Positions 52,020 through 60,269 of a stretch of 64,000 nt of DNA are shown piece after piece. Made by a program: the position numbers and the translations under genes. A model generated the notes under the pieces. The model saw only the letters and a program-made list of their open reading frames with translations, was not told the origin of the DNA and ran no database searches. The stretch is from NCBI RefSeq assembly GCF_011006175.1, contig NZ_CP048795.1:930001-994000 (forward strand). Direction: 5' to 3'. Every line of letters starts with the position of its first letter. Position 1 is the first letter of the stretch. This DNA comes from Hydrogenobacter sp. T-8. GTDB lineage: Bacteria > Aquificota > Aquificia > Aquificales > Aquificaceae.

Positions 52020-52337
52020 GCCAAGCAGGTCCCTTTTACTCTTGAAGATAGGGACAGGATTATAAGGCTTGAGGGAAATCAAAAGGCTTTAATGCAGAGG
52101 ATAGATGACACAAACAAAAGGATAGACGACTTAAACAAGAGAATAGATGATGTAATAAACATTATGCTATGGGGCTTTGGAGTTTTGTTTGCTGGTATGA
52201 TGAGCCTTATAGGTTTTGTCATATGGGACAGGAGAAGTGCACTCGCTCCAGCTATCAGAAAGACAAAGGAGCTTGAAGAAAGAGAGGAGAAAATTGGAAG
52301 GGTAAAAGAGGCACTAAAAGAAGCTGGCATCCTTTAG
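52020..52337 (+). pseudogene. 5'-truncated coiled-coil/transmembrane protein gene (ATG at 52092 may still be used)
   Basis: Coding similarity appears to begin immediately after the dehydrogenase stop, as AKQVPFTLEDRDRIIRLEG, in the same frame but with no start codon or signal peptide before it. From the ATG at 52092 the frame gives 81 residues: a heptad coiled coil (RIDDTNKRIDDLNKRIDD), one membrane helix (MLWGFGVLFAGMMSLIGFVI), WDRRSALAPAIRK and a charged tail. I believe related Aquificales proteins carry an N-terminal signal before the QVPFTLEDRD segment, so this copy seems to have lost its front end. Confidence 0.6.
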
Positions 52338-52348
52338 ACCTTTTAAGC

Positions 52349-52354
52349 TAAAAT
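52349..52354 (+). promoter_or_regulatory. -10 box upstream of the 52361 gene, leaderless arrangement
   Basis: TAAAAT with 6 nt before the ATG at 52361. Confidence 0.35.
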
Positions 52355-52360
52355 ATTCTT

Positions 52361-52738
52361 ATGAGTGTAAGACATCAAGTAAGGAATTACGTGGAAAAGC
52401 TCTTTGAGAATATAAAGGAAAAGGGCTTAGGTGAGCATACCATATATTGCATATACTCTCCTGTGTATGTGCAGAGGGAGAGCCTGCCTGCCAATCAAAT
52501 AGATGTGGAAGAGTTTGAAATCATAGACACAAAAGTTAACCTAAAAGACCCAGAGAGCGTAAAAAAATTTCTTGATAGAACCACAAGAGAAGCTCTTGAA
52601 AACGAAGTCAGGGGATATTATCTCCTTGCTATGGTGCTTGACAGGGACGGAGAATACTTTTTCTCCTCTGAAAACCCCATCATAGAAGAACTAAAAGATG
52701 ATATAATGGATAGGATAGAAAGGCTCAAGGAAGAATGA
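52361..52738 (+). CDS. Conserved hypothetical protein
   Basis: 125-residue soluble protein of mixed alpha-beta character with an acidic, helical C-terminus (NPIIEELKDDIMDRIERLKE). No known domain recognised. It overlaps ispD by 4 bp (ATGA), so it is translated with the isoprenoid enzyme. That coupling may reflect gene order only. Confidence 0.7.
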   Translation: MSVRHQVRNYVEKLFENIKEKGLGEHTIYCIYSPVYVQRESLPANQIDVEEFEIIDTKVNLKDPESVKKFLDRTTREALENEVRGYYLLAMVLDRDGEYFFSSENPIIEELKDDIMDRIERLKEE

Positions 52739-53376
52739 TAAGCCTTATTCTTCTCTCCGCAGGTGAGGGAAGACGCTTTGGCAGGAAAAAGCAGTTTGAA
52801 AAGCTCTTTGGAAAGCCTCTTTTTATGCATTCTTTGGAAAGACTTATTGGTAAGTTTGATGAGACCATTCTTGTTTTGCCTCCTGAAGATATAAATCTTA
52901 GCATTCCCGCTGGAGTGGTTAAAGTCCCTGGCGGAAAGGAGAGGCAAGATTCTGTCTTTAATGCACTTCTTGAAGCCAAGGGAGACCTTGTAGTAGTGCA
53001 TGACTGTGCAAGACCCTTTGCAAGCCTTGAACTTTTTTTAAGGGTTTGTGACCTTGGAGAGTTTGAGGGAAAAATTCCTGCCCTGCCCGTGAGAGACACA
53101 ATAAAGAGGGTAGCCCATGGCATGGTGGTGGAAACAGTAGACAGGACAAACCTGTGGCTCTCTCAGACCCCTCAAGCCTTTAGGAAAAGAACCTTGCTTG
53201 AATGCCATTTCAAGGCAAGGAATGAAGGTTTTTATGCCACCGATGACGCTCAACTCCTTGAAAGATATGGCTACAAGGTTGGCGTGCTTTTAGGAGAGCC
53301 GACGAACATAAAGATTACCTATCCGGAGGACTTGCCCCTTGCGGAGGCAATAGGCAGGCTCTTAGGATACAGCTAA
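52735..53376 (+). CDS. ispD: 2-C-methyl-D-erythritol 4-phosphate cytidylyltransferase
   Basis: Third enzyme of the non-mevalonate isoprenoid pathway, adding CMP to MEP. Signature LLSAGEGRRFGRKKQFEKL at the N-terminus, VHDCARPFAS in the middle, and the ATDDAQLLERYGYKV segment near the end. Length 213 is slightly short. Its last 62 bases overlap the convergent pabC-like gene, an unusually long coding overlap. Confidence 0.94.
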   Translation: MISLILLSAGEGRRFGRKKQFEKLFGKPLFMHSLERLIGKFDETILVLPPEDINLSIPAGVVKVPGGKERQDSVFNALLEAKGDLVVVHDCARPFASLELFLRVCDLGEFEGKIPALPVRDTIKRVAHGMVVETVDRTNLWLSQTPQAFRKRTLLECHFKARNEGFYATDDAQLLERYGYKVGVLLGEPTNIKITYPEDLPLAEAIGRLLGYS

Positions 53377-54076
53377 TCTCCTCAAAGGCTTCCTTGTCTA
53401 TCCTCAGTTCTTCTCCTTCAAACTCCTCCACCACCGCACACAGCAGGAGAGAGTTAAGCACAAAAATGCCGTTGTAATTCCTTGGGTCCTTTATGTATTC
53501 CTCTTTAACCTCCAAGCGTCTGCTTAAAAATTCAAGGGCAGTGCCCCAGAGAAGTCCGTTCCCCCTTGCGGGTGTGTATAACCTTGAGCCTTTTACAAAC
53601 AGCAGGTTTGCGGTTGAGGTTTCACAGATATATCCCTTCTCGTTCAGGATTATGGCATCCCAGAAACCTCTACTTAGGGCGTGTTTCTTAACAAGTAGGT
53701 TAAAAAGATAAGAGGTGGTCTTGTGCCTGCACACGGGATCCGAAGAGTGTCTTCTATAAGGTGAAATACAAAGCCTTACCCTTTGAGGCAGGGGCTTTAA
53801 AGGTTTTACCACTACAAGCTTTCCGTAAGACTGGGCACTGTCTGTGAGGTTCTCCCCTCCCTTTGAGAGTAGCACATACTTTAAATAGAGGTCGTTGCCA
53901 TCCTTTGCCATGTCCTGAAGGTCTCTCAAAAACTCCTCATAAGAGGGGCAGGGTATTCCTAAAAACTCCGCAGATGTGCTAAGTCTTCGGTAGTGAAGTT
54001 TCAGCTTTTCCTCTGAGGGTTTCCATCTTATGGTTTCAAAGAGCCCTTCACCGAAGAAGAGGGTGCGAGTTATCAT
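53315..54076 (-). CDS. pabC: Class IV aminotransferase fold, probable aminodeoxychorismate lyase
   Basis: PLP enzyme of the branched-chain aminotransferase/ADC lyase fold. The N-terminal TLFFGEGLFETIRW, the PLP lysine in RHKTTSYLFNLL, and CETSTANLLFV are typical. About 253 residues from ATG 54076, which shares ATGA with the gene upstream. ADC lyase (folate pathway) is most likely; D-amino-acid or branched-chain aminotransferase are alternatives. Confidence 0.85.
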   Translation of the reverse strand: MITRTLFFGEGLFETIRWKPSEEKLKLHYRRLSTSAEFLGIPCPSYEEFLRDLQDMAKDGNDLYLKYVLLSKGGENLTDSAQSYGKLVVVKPLKPLPQRVRLCISPYRRHSSDPVCRHKTTSYLFNLLVKKHALSRGFWDAIILNEKGYICETSTANLLFVKGSRLYTPARGNGLLWGTALEFLSRRLEVKEEYIKDPRNYNGIFVLNSLLLCAVVEEFEGEELRIDKEAFEEISCILRACLLPPQGASPPDR

Positions 54077-54483
54077 TTTCCCACTCTCAGGAGTAGCTCC
54101 CAGCTCGTAAACTCCACCACATGGCAAAGCTTACCAGAGCATAAGCCTACCTTTAGAGATGTGCAACGAGTGTGAGTTATGGAACAGGCTACGCTTTCCC
54201 TAAACTTGGAGACCTCTGGCTCATCCGCTTTGCAGAAAACCCTTACCACAGAGCTTATAAAGTCAAGGGTGTGCCTGTTTTCCCTGTAGCACCTCCTTGG
54301 CACTATCCAGACGCTCATGCTGTAAACTCTGTCAGAAAACTGCCCCCTTAGGGTAGCATTGCGGTAGGCGTAGACCATCTCGTCCGAAGACCTTTTCTTT
54401 TTATATCTTAGGGCGTTTTTCTGCAAGAGGCTTTTACACTCAAAAAACTGCCTTTCAAGGTTTTGAGGGTAAGCCACTATCAC
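54073..54483 (-). CDS. Hypothetical cysteine-rich protein
   Basis: About 135 residues with eight cysteines (FECKSL, PRRCYREN, VFCKAD, VACSITHTRCTS, GLCSGKLCHV) and no known domain. The start is GTG: 54483 is the longest, but the TATAAT ending at 54484 leaves exactly 6 nt to a second GTG at 54477, which is favoured if the mRNA is leaderless. It overlaps pabC by 4 bp. Confidence 0.6.
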   Translation of the reverse strand: MIVAYPQNLERQFFECKSLLQKNALRYKKKRSSDEMVYAYRNATLRGQFSDRVYSMSVWIVPRRCYRENRHTLDFISSVVRVFCKADEPEVSKFRESVACSITHTRCTSLKVGLCSGKLCHVVEFTSWELLLRVGK

Positions 54484-54523
54484 ATTATATCATCTTGGGA
54501 GCCGGGCAGGCTCCCTGTGAGTC

Positions 54524-55636
54524 TTACCTTACCTGTGGTCTTGGTGTTTTATCCGTTGACGCTGGCAAAACTGGTACTTCAAGGGCGTGCTTTGGTATTT
54601 GACCAGTGAGGGACCTCAGGAAGGCTACTATATACCGTGTTTCTTCCTCCGTTAGTTTTCTTCCAAGCTGGGTTTCTGCCATTATCTTAACTGCGTCCTC
54701 AAGGCTCCAAACACTTCCATCATGGAAGTAAGGATAGGTTTTTTCTATATTCCTGAGAGAAGGAGATTTGAATACAAACATGTCTTCTTCCTTCTTTGTA
54801 ACACCGAACCTTCCAAGGTCAACGGGAATGGTAGGCTTATCAAGGGTTACGTAAGGTGCGGTAGCCCTCCAGTAGTCCACAAACTGACCAAACTTAAAGA
54901 AGGCATTTCCACCTACCGCAGGTCCAGAGTGGCATGCTACACAGCCTACTTCAATAAAGAGTTTTAGACCCTTCTTTTCCTCTGCGGTTAGAGCCTTTGT
55001 ATTGCCCTTGAGAAACTCATCAAACCTTGAGGGCGTCGTCAGAGTTCTTTCAAAAGCTCCTATAGCCTTACCTATGTTTTCATACCTAAGAGGCTCCTTG
55101 TCGTTAGGAAAAGCCTTTTTGAACATTTCCACATATTCTGGAATAGACCTTAGCCTTTCAATCACTTCCTTTTCAGAAGGCATAGCCATTTCTATTGGGT
55201 TGAGTATAGGACCAAGAGCTTGCTCTTCTACGTCTTTGGCTCTTCCATCCCAGAACTGAGCGGTATGCAGTGCAGCGTTGTATACAGTAGGTGCGTTCCT
55301 TGGACCTATTGCCCAGCCATGTCCTATGGAAGTGGGCAGGTTATCCACTCCGTAGGTTGCCAGATTGTGGCAAGTATTACAACTTATAAGACCGCTTTTT
55401 GAAAGCCTTGGCTCATAATAGAGCGTTCTGCCAAGCTCCACTTTTTCCTTGGTTATAGAGTTTTGTGGGTTTTCAACCACTGTAGGGAGAGGTTGGAAAA
55501 ACTGTCTTGCCTGCTCAAGAAGCTGTGCATCTTCATCCTTCGGCTGAGGAGCTTGAGCCTTTCCTTTGCTTTGGGCATAAACTCCAGCACCCACCACAAA
55601 CGCCCCGACCACTGCACTCAAGAGTAGTCTTTTCAT
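54524..55636 (-). CDS. Di-heme cytochrome c peroxidase (MauG/CcpA family)
   Basis: Periplasmic enzyme that reduces hydrogen peroxide with electrons from c-type cytochromes. After a signal peptide (MKRLLLSAVVGAFVVGAGVY) there are two haem sites, CNTCH (86-90) and CVACH (232-236). The conserved WDGRAKDVEEQALGPI and TYPYFHDGSVWSLEDAV segments identify the bacterial peroxidase branch. Length 370. Own promoter, ribosome-binding site AAGGAGGTG. Confidence 0.95.
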   Translation of the reverse strand: MKRLLLSAVVGAFVVGAGVYAQSKGKAQAPQPKDEDAQLLEQARQFFQPLPTVVENPQNSITKEKVELGRTLYYEPRLSKSGLISCNTCHNLATYGVDNLPTSIGHGWAIGPRNAPTVYNAALHTAQFWDGRAKDVEEQALGPILNPIEMAMPSEKEVIERLRSIPEYVEMFKKAFPNDKEPLRYENIGKAIGAFERTLTTPSRFDEFLKGNTKALTAEEKKGLKLFIEVGCVACHSGPAVGGNAFFKFGQFVDYWRATAPYVTLDKPTIPVDLGRFGVTKKEEDMFVFKSPSLRNIEKTYPYFHDGSVWSLEDAVKIMAETQLGRKLTEEETRYIVAFLRSLTGQIPKHALEVPVLPASTDKTPRPQVR

Positions 55637-55663
55637 ATCTTCACCTCCTTATAAGTTTTACTT

Positions 55664-55713
55664 ATGATATTCAACATGATATAAATTATACTTAGTCTGC
55701 AAATTTTTTGCAA
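55664..55713 (-). promoter_or_regulatory. Promoter region of the cytochrome c peroxidase gene with direct repeats
   Basis: Minus-strand TTGCAA (55713-55708), 17 nt, TATAAT (55690-55685). Just downstream, ATGATAT occurs twice in direct orientation (plus-strand 55664-55670 and 55676-55682, 12 nt apart), within the transcript leader or start zone. A peroxide- or redox-responsive regulator could bind here; that is a guess. Confidence 0.5.
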
Positions 55714-55743
55714 GAGATTTTTATGGGCAAAAAGTTAGTTAAC

Positions 55744-56400
55744 TCAGAAGATTAAATTTTTTGCTCTCACCATCTCCTCAAGGCTCAACTGCCCCGGGGC
55801 TACCGCTGAGCCTATAAAGGCATAGCTTATCACAGACCCAAAGACAAAGCCTGCAACCCTTGAAACCTTTCCATATTCACCCATGGCAATTAGGATTTTT
55901 TCTCCTTCTTCTTCTTTACCAAGACACAAAAGCCTTGCGGTATCTTGGTAGGAGTTTGCCTTTACAGAAATCTTTACGATATCCGCATCCCATCTTCTTG
56001 CTTCTCTGAATACTTCCCTCAGTATCCAGTTGGCAGGCGTAAGCTCAAAGTTATGGTAGGAGATTATGAGTTTTTTCCCGGCGGTCTTTACTATGTCCCT
56101 GACCTGAGAGATGATATCTTGAGAGGAAAGCTCTATGTCTGTGTAATCGCTATATGGAGCTACCTTTCTGAAAATCTCCAGCCTGTTTTCAACCCGTGAG
56201 CCACCTTCCCTTTGGCTTCTTACCGTAAGAATAGTCTTTAGACCCTCCTTTTGAACCTTTTCCACACATTCAAGGACGAACTGAGGGTCCTTGTTTTCAA
56301 AGAGGTCTACCCTAAGCTCTATTATGTCCGCACCCTTTTCTTTGCAAAAGCTCAGGTTTTCTTCAAAGCTTTTGTCTGAGAGAGGAACTGCTATAAGCAT
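55744..56400 (-). CDS. aroD: 3-dehydroquinate dehydratase, type I
   Basis: Shikimate pathway enzyme working through a Schiff-base lysine. The motifs ELRVDLF, IISYHNFELTP (catalytic His) and DIVKISVKA (Schiff-base Lys) are present, and SVISYAFIGSAVAPGQLS marks the phosphate loop. Length 218. It follows argG by 3 bp with GGAAGG as ribosome-binding site. Confidence 0.95.
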   Translation of the reverse strand: MLIAVPLSDKSFEENLSFCKEKGADIIELRVDLFENKDPQFVLECVEKVQKEGLKTILTVRSQREGGSRVENRLEIFRKVAPYSDYTDIELSSQDIISQVRDIVKTAGKKLIISYHNFELTPANWILREVFREARRWDADIVKISVKANSYQDTARLLCLGKEEEGEKILIAMGEYGKVSRVAGFVFGSVISYAFIGSAVAPGQLSLEEMVRAKNLIF

Positions 56401-56403
56401 ATT

Positions 56404-57603
56404 TTACCTTCCTCTCACCCTTCCCAAAACCTTCAGTGGAAGTCCAAAGACCTTTGTGAAGTTAGCACCAGCCTTGTGGTCAAAGGCGTCCCTTTCAGAA
56501 TAGGTTGCCAAGTCTTCCACGTATAGGCTGTTGGGTGAGCTCCTACCCACCACCTGCACGTGTCCTTTGTATAGCTTAAGCATAACCTTGCCGTTTACAT
56601 ACTCCGCAAGGGTGGAATTAAAGGCGTCCATGGCGTCCCTAAGAGGTGAAAACCACAGACCTTCGTATACCACCTTTGCATACTCGTGTGGAATATGGGT
56701 TAGGAAATAGTGGAAAGTAAACCTGTCAAGCACCAAGGAAAGCAAGTCCCTGTAGGCTTCATAAAGCACCGTTGCCCCTGGAGCTTCGTAAACCTCTCTG
56801 CTTTTTATTCCCACAAGCCTGTTTTCCACCATGTCTATGCGTCCAACTCCATGCCTTCCCGCTATGGCGTTTAGCCTAAGGATAAGTTCGCTTAGCCTTT
56901 CAAACTTCTCTTCGTTTATGGTGGCAGGCACTCCTTTTTCAAAGCCTATTTCCACATACTCTGGCTCATCTGGTGCCTTTTGAGGTGAAAGGGTCCACTC
57001 AAAGGCATCCTCTGGTGGCTCAGTCCAAGGGTCCTCCAACGGACCGCATTCTATGGATATGCCCCAGAGGTTTTTATCTATGGAATAGGGTTTGTCCTTT
57101 GTAGCCTTGACGGGTATGCGATGCTTGAGAGCATATTCAACCTCTTCTTCCCTTGAACGAAATTCCCACTCTCTCACGGGTGCAAGCACCTCAAGGTCTG
57201 GGTTCAAAGCCCAAACGGAGAGCTCAAACCTCACCTGGTCATTGCCCTTCCCAGTAGAGCCGTGTGCCACATAGTTCGCACCCAGCCTTTCTGCGTATTC
57301 TACCAACTTTTTGGCTATGAGAGGTCTTGATAGGCTTGCGGTTAGAGGATATTTACCTTCATAAAGAGCCAAAGCCCTAAGGGTCGGCAGACAATACTCT
57401 CTTGCAAACTCCTCCTTTAGGTCTTCTACTATAGCCTCTACCGCACCAGAAGCCTTCGCCTTTTGAGGTATTTCAGAAAGCTCTTCACCTTGCCCTACAT
57501 CCGCAGTGTAGGTTATAACCTCATAACCTCTATCGGTTAGCCATCTTACTATTACGGAAGTGTCAAGCCCACCAGAATAGGCAAGTATTACTCTTTTTGG
57601 CAT
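56404..57603 (-). CDS. argG: Argininosuccinate synthase
   Basis: Joins citrulline and aspartate with ATP in arginine synthesis. The N-terminal PP-loop VILAYSGGLDTSVIVRWL and VAHGSTGKGNDQVRFE are diagnostic. Length 399. The ATG at 57603 is preceded by TATAAT ending 6 nt upstream, so it may have its own leaderless transcript in addition to read-through from the Uma2 genes. Confidence 0.97.
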   Translation of the reverse strand: MPKRVILAYSGGLDTSVIVRWLTDRGYEVITYTADVGQGEELSEIPQKAKASGAVEAIVEDLKEEFAREYCLPTLRALALYEGKYPLTASLSRPLIAKKLVEYAERLGANYVAHGSTGKGNDQVRFELSVWALNPDLEVLAPVREWEFRSREEEVEYALKHRIPVKATKDKPYSIDKNLWGISIECGPLEDPWTEPPEDAFEWTLSPQKAPDEPEYVEIGFEKGVPATINEEKFERLSELILRLNAIAGRHGVGRIDMVENRLVGIKSREVYEAPGATVLYEAYRDLLSLVLDRFTFHYFLTHIPHEYAKVVYEGLWFSPLRDAMDAFNSTLAEYVNGKVMLKLYKGHVQVVGRSSPNSLYVEDLATYSERDAFDHKAGANFTKVFGLPLKVLGRVRGR

Positions 57604-57609
57604 AGGTCT

Positions 57610-57615
57610 ATTATA
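57610..57615 (-). promoter_or_regulatory. -10 box of argG, leaderless arrangement
   Basis: Minus-strand TATAAT in the 12-bp gap between the Uma2 gene and argG, 6 nt before the ATG. -35 not obvious. Confidence 0.4.
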
Positions 57616-58143
57616 TCATCTTAGCCTCTCGAAGGCTTTTGTAAGGTCAATTTCTAATTGGCAACCTCCGAGACTAAACTTCATACTATGCTTCTCCACA
57701 TACCTACCCTTAGAAAGCTCAAAGACCTTCACTGCTTTCTCATCAGGATAAACAAGCACAAAGTATTTAACGCCCTCCTTCTCACATAGTTCAAACTTTA
57801 ATCCCTCATCCATTTGCCTGCTTGATGGTGAGACTATCTCAATAACCATCTGCGGTGGGATTTCTACCCTTTCTGGTATTTCTCCACATAAAACCATTAG
57901 GTCTGGTCTTATAACAGTGTCGTAAGAGATATACCAATCAAGCTGCACGCCCACAAAACATTCTATGCATTCCCTTTCAAAAAGACTCTCTAAAAGAAAA
58001 GTAAGGCGAGAAAGCAAGATTTGATTAATAGGTCTTGGCGAAGCCATGGCATAAGGGATGCCTTCTATAAGCTCCCAGTCTCCCTGCCAGTGTTTCCAGT
58101 TTTCTATCGTATATCTTACAGGATATCTCTCAGCCAAGCCCAT
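57616..58143 (-). CDS. Uma2-family (DUF820) putative nuclease, copy 1
   Basis: PD-(D/E)XK-type fold protein of the Uma2 family, function not established. Active-site elements: VIRPDLMVLCGE and MVIEIVSPSSRQMDEGLK. The start at 58143 (MGLAERYPVRYT) matches the start of the neighbouring copy; the in-frame ATG at 58158 would add five residues. It overlaps copy 2 by 14 bp. The two proteins are nearly identical at both ends of the core but differ in residues about 42-66. Confidence 0.85.
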   Translation of the reverse strand: MGLAERYPVRYTIENWKHWQGDWELIEGIPYAMASPRPINQILLSRLTFLLESLFERECIECFVGVQLDWYISYDTVIRPDLMVLCGEIPERVEIPPQMVIEIVSPSSRQMDEGLKFELCEKEGVKYFVLVYPDEKAVKVFELSKGRYVEKHSMKFSLGGCQLEIDLTKAFERLR

Positions 58144-58657
58144 GGAAAGCCTCCTCAAAGTTTATCTCCACTTGGCATCCATTAAAGAGAAAACTTCTAT
58201 CCTGCTTTTCTGTGTACCTGCCATTAGATAGTTCAAAGACTTTCACCATCCTCTCGTCAGAATAAACCAAAACAAAGTATTTAACGCCTTCCTTCTCACA
58301 CAGTTCAAACTTCAACCCTTCATCCATTTGCCTGCTTGATGGTGAGACTATCTCAATAACCATCTGCGGTGGGGTTTCCACTCTCTCTGGTATCTCTCCA
58401 CACAACACCATTATGTCTGGTCTTATAACAGTGTCGTAAGAGATATACCAATCAAGTTCTGCGTAAACCATGCAACTGGGACAGTTTTCTAAAAGTGCAC
58501 TTCTGATTGCCCACACGAGGTTGGAGAGTATTGCTTGGTTTATAGGTCTTGGAGATGCCATGGCGTAAGGGACACCCTCTATAAGTTCCCAGTCTCCTTG
58601 CCAATGCTTCCAGTCTTCCACCGTATACCTTACAGGATATCTCTCAGCCAAGCCCAT
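58130..58657 (-). CDS. Uma2-family (DUF820) putative nuclease, copy 2
   Basis: Tandem paralogue of the gene downstream, 175 residues, with the same PD-(D/E)XK elements (VIRPDIMVLCGE, MVIEIVSPSSRQMD). The divergent inner segment reads AILSNLVWAIRSALLENCPS here. TATATT ends 6 nt before the ATG. First gene of a uma2-uma2-argG-aroD string. Confidence 0.85.
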   Translation of the reverse strand: MGLAERYPVRYTVEDWKHWQGDWELIEGVPYAMASPRPINQAILSNLVWAIRSALLENCPSCMVYAELDWYISYDTVIRPDIMVLCGEIPERVETPPQMVIEIVSPSSRQMDEGLKFELCEKEGVKYFVLVYSDERMVKVFELSNGRYTEKQDRSFLFNGCQVEINFEEAFHGLG

Positions 58658-58663
58658 GCTTTA

Positions 58664-58669
58664 AATATA
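58664..58669 (-). promoter_or_regulatory. -10 box of the Uma2 gene pair, leaderless arrangement
   Basis: Minus-strand TATATT with 6 nt to the ATG at 58657. Confidence 0.4.
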
Positions 58670-58755
58670 GGCTTATGGGTTATCGTATGACCAAGAGCAT
58701 AAATAAAAATTACTTACAGGGTATAAATTTTTAGAAAACTTAAGGAGGGTTTACT

Positions 58756-60267
58756 ATGGAGACAAAAGAGTTTCATTATAGAGCCTATAGACCAAGACCT
58801 TTCACAAAGGAAGAGAGGTCAAAAACCACCATACTCTTTGGTGGACTTACATGGAAACACGAAAGGCTTATACAAGGCTCTCTTGAGAGGATGGGATACA
58901 AAAGCATGCCTCTGCCTAATATAGAAAGACAAGACTTAGACATAGGAAAGGAGTTCATAGATGTGGGGGCTTGCTGTCCTACTACTTTTACCGCTGGGAA
59001 TTTGGCAAGGACATTGATGACTTTGAGAGAAAGAGAGGGTGAAGAAGGCGTAAAGAACAATTATCTTTTCGTAACCATAGGAGCTTGTGGACCGTGTAGG
59101 TTTGGTCAATATCACGAGTCTTATGAAAGGGTGCTTGAAGGGTTAAACCTTACAGATTTTAGACTTTTCCTCCTTGACCTTTTGCAGATGGAGCAGTCCG
59201 CACCCGGTGGTGGGCTTGAGATAAGCATGCCTCTTACCTTTGGTCTTGTGTACTCTATGTTCTACGGAGACCTTATAACGGACATGGAATATGCCATAAG
59301 ACCCTACGAGGTAGTGGAAGGCTCAACCGATAATATGGTAAGGGAAAGTGTGGAGCTACTTTATGAGAGGCTCAAAAATAGACCTATAAAGGGCAAAAAG
59401 ATAGACTCCTTGATATGGCATGTCTTCACAGGCTACTTTGTGGATGCCTTAAAGGAGGTAAGAAGGCTATGGGATGAGATAGAGGTAGATAGGCTTAGAG
59501 TAAAGCCAAAGGTGAAGATAACTGGTGAGTTTTGGTTGCAGACCCACGAGGGGGATGGCAACTACAACATAAAGAGGTGGCTTGAGAAGGAAGGGGCGGA
59601 GGTTATACCACCACCTGTGGCAGTCTGGATGGACTATTTGATAAACATGGAGCTTTTTAAGTTGGAAGATGCCAAGGGCTTTGTGAAAAAGTATTACCTT
59701 AAAAAGCTCGCCATAGGCACAATAGCAGGGCTTTACAAGATGGTCTACAACCGCCTCAGAAAAGCCCTCAACAACATACCAAACCCACTGCCAGACCAAA
59801 GGAAACTCAAAGAATTGGCAAGACCATACTTCCACTACAGGCTCACAGGTGGAGAGGGTCATATGCTTATCGGCAAAGCCCTGTATGCCTATTTAAATAG
59901 GCAGGCACATATGATATGTGAGCTATCTCCTTATGGATGTCTGCCTAATACCATGTCGGTGGGTGCTATGGCAAAGGTGCTTGGGGACTATCCAGACCTG
60001 CTTTATGCACCTATTGAGATAAAGGGAGATGCGGAGGTGCATGCCTACTCAAGGTGTCAGATGATACTAACGGAGGCAAAAAGAAGAGCAAAAGAGGAGT
60101 TTGAGGAGGTTTTGGAAAGGACTGGTTTGACGGTGGAAGATATAAGGAACTTTGAAGAAGACCATCCAGAGCTAAGAAGGGCAACCTACAAAGTCCCACA
60201 CTACGGATATGCGGGCACTGCCAGCAATTATGCGATGCATATAGCAAAGCTCATGGGGAGGATATAG
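58756..60267 (+). CDS. HgdB-like (COG3581-type) Fe-S component of an activase/dehydratase system
   Basis: 503-residue protein resembling the 2-hydroxyacyl-CoA dehydratase D-subunit group and the C-terminal third (COG3581) of the long activase proteins. Candidate cluster ligands are Cys73/Cys74 (VGACCPTT), Cys111 and Cys114 (GACGPCRFGQYH), Cys388 and Cys395 (CELSPYGCLPNTM) and Cys434. In related systems such cysteines hold a [4Fe-4S] or double-cubane cluster that receives very low potential electrons. Strong ribosome-binding site (AAGGAGGG). First gene of a three-gene unit, 2 bp before the ATPase gene. The substrate is unknown. Confidence 0.82.
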   Translation: METKEFHYRAYRPRPFTKEERSKTTILFGGLTWKHERLIQGSLERMGYKSMPLPNIERQDLDIGKEFIDVGACCPTTFTAGNLARTLMTLREREGEEGVKNNYLFVTIGACGPCRFGQYHESYERVLEGLNLTDFRLFLLDLLQMEQSAPGGGLEISMPLTFGLVYSMFYGDLITDMEYAIRPYEVVEGSTDNMVRESVELLYERLKNRPIKGKKIDSLIWHVFTGYFVDALKEVRRLWDEIEVDRLRVKPKVKITGEFWLQTHEGDGNYNIKRWLEKEGAEVIPPPVAVWMDYLINMELFKLEDAKGFVKKYYLKKLAIGTIAGLYKMVYNRLRKALNNIPNPLPDQRKLKELARPYFHYRLTGGEGHMLIGKALYAYLNRQAHMICELSPYGCLPNTMSVGAMAKVLGDYPDLLYAPIEIKGDAEVHAYSRCQMILTEAKRRAKEEFEEVLERTGLTVEDIRNFEEDHPELRRATYKVPHYGYAGTASNYAMHIAKLMGRI

Positions 60268-60269
60268 TT

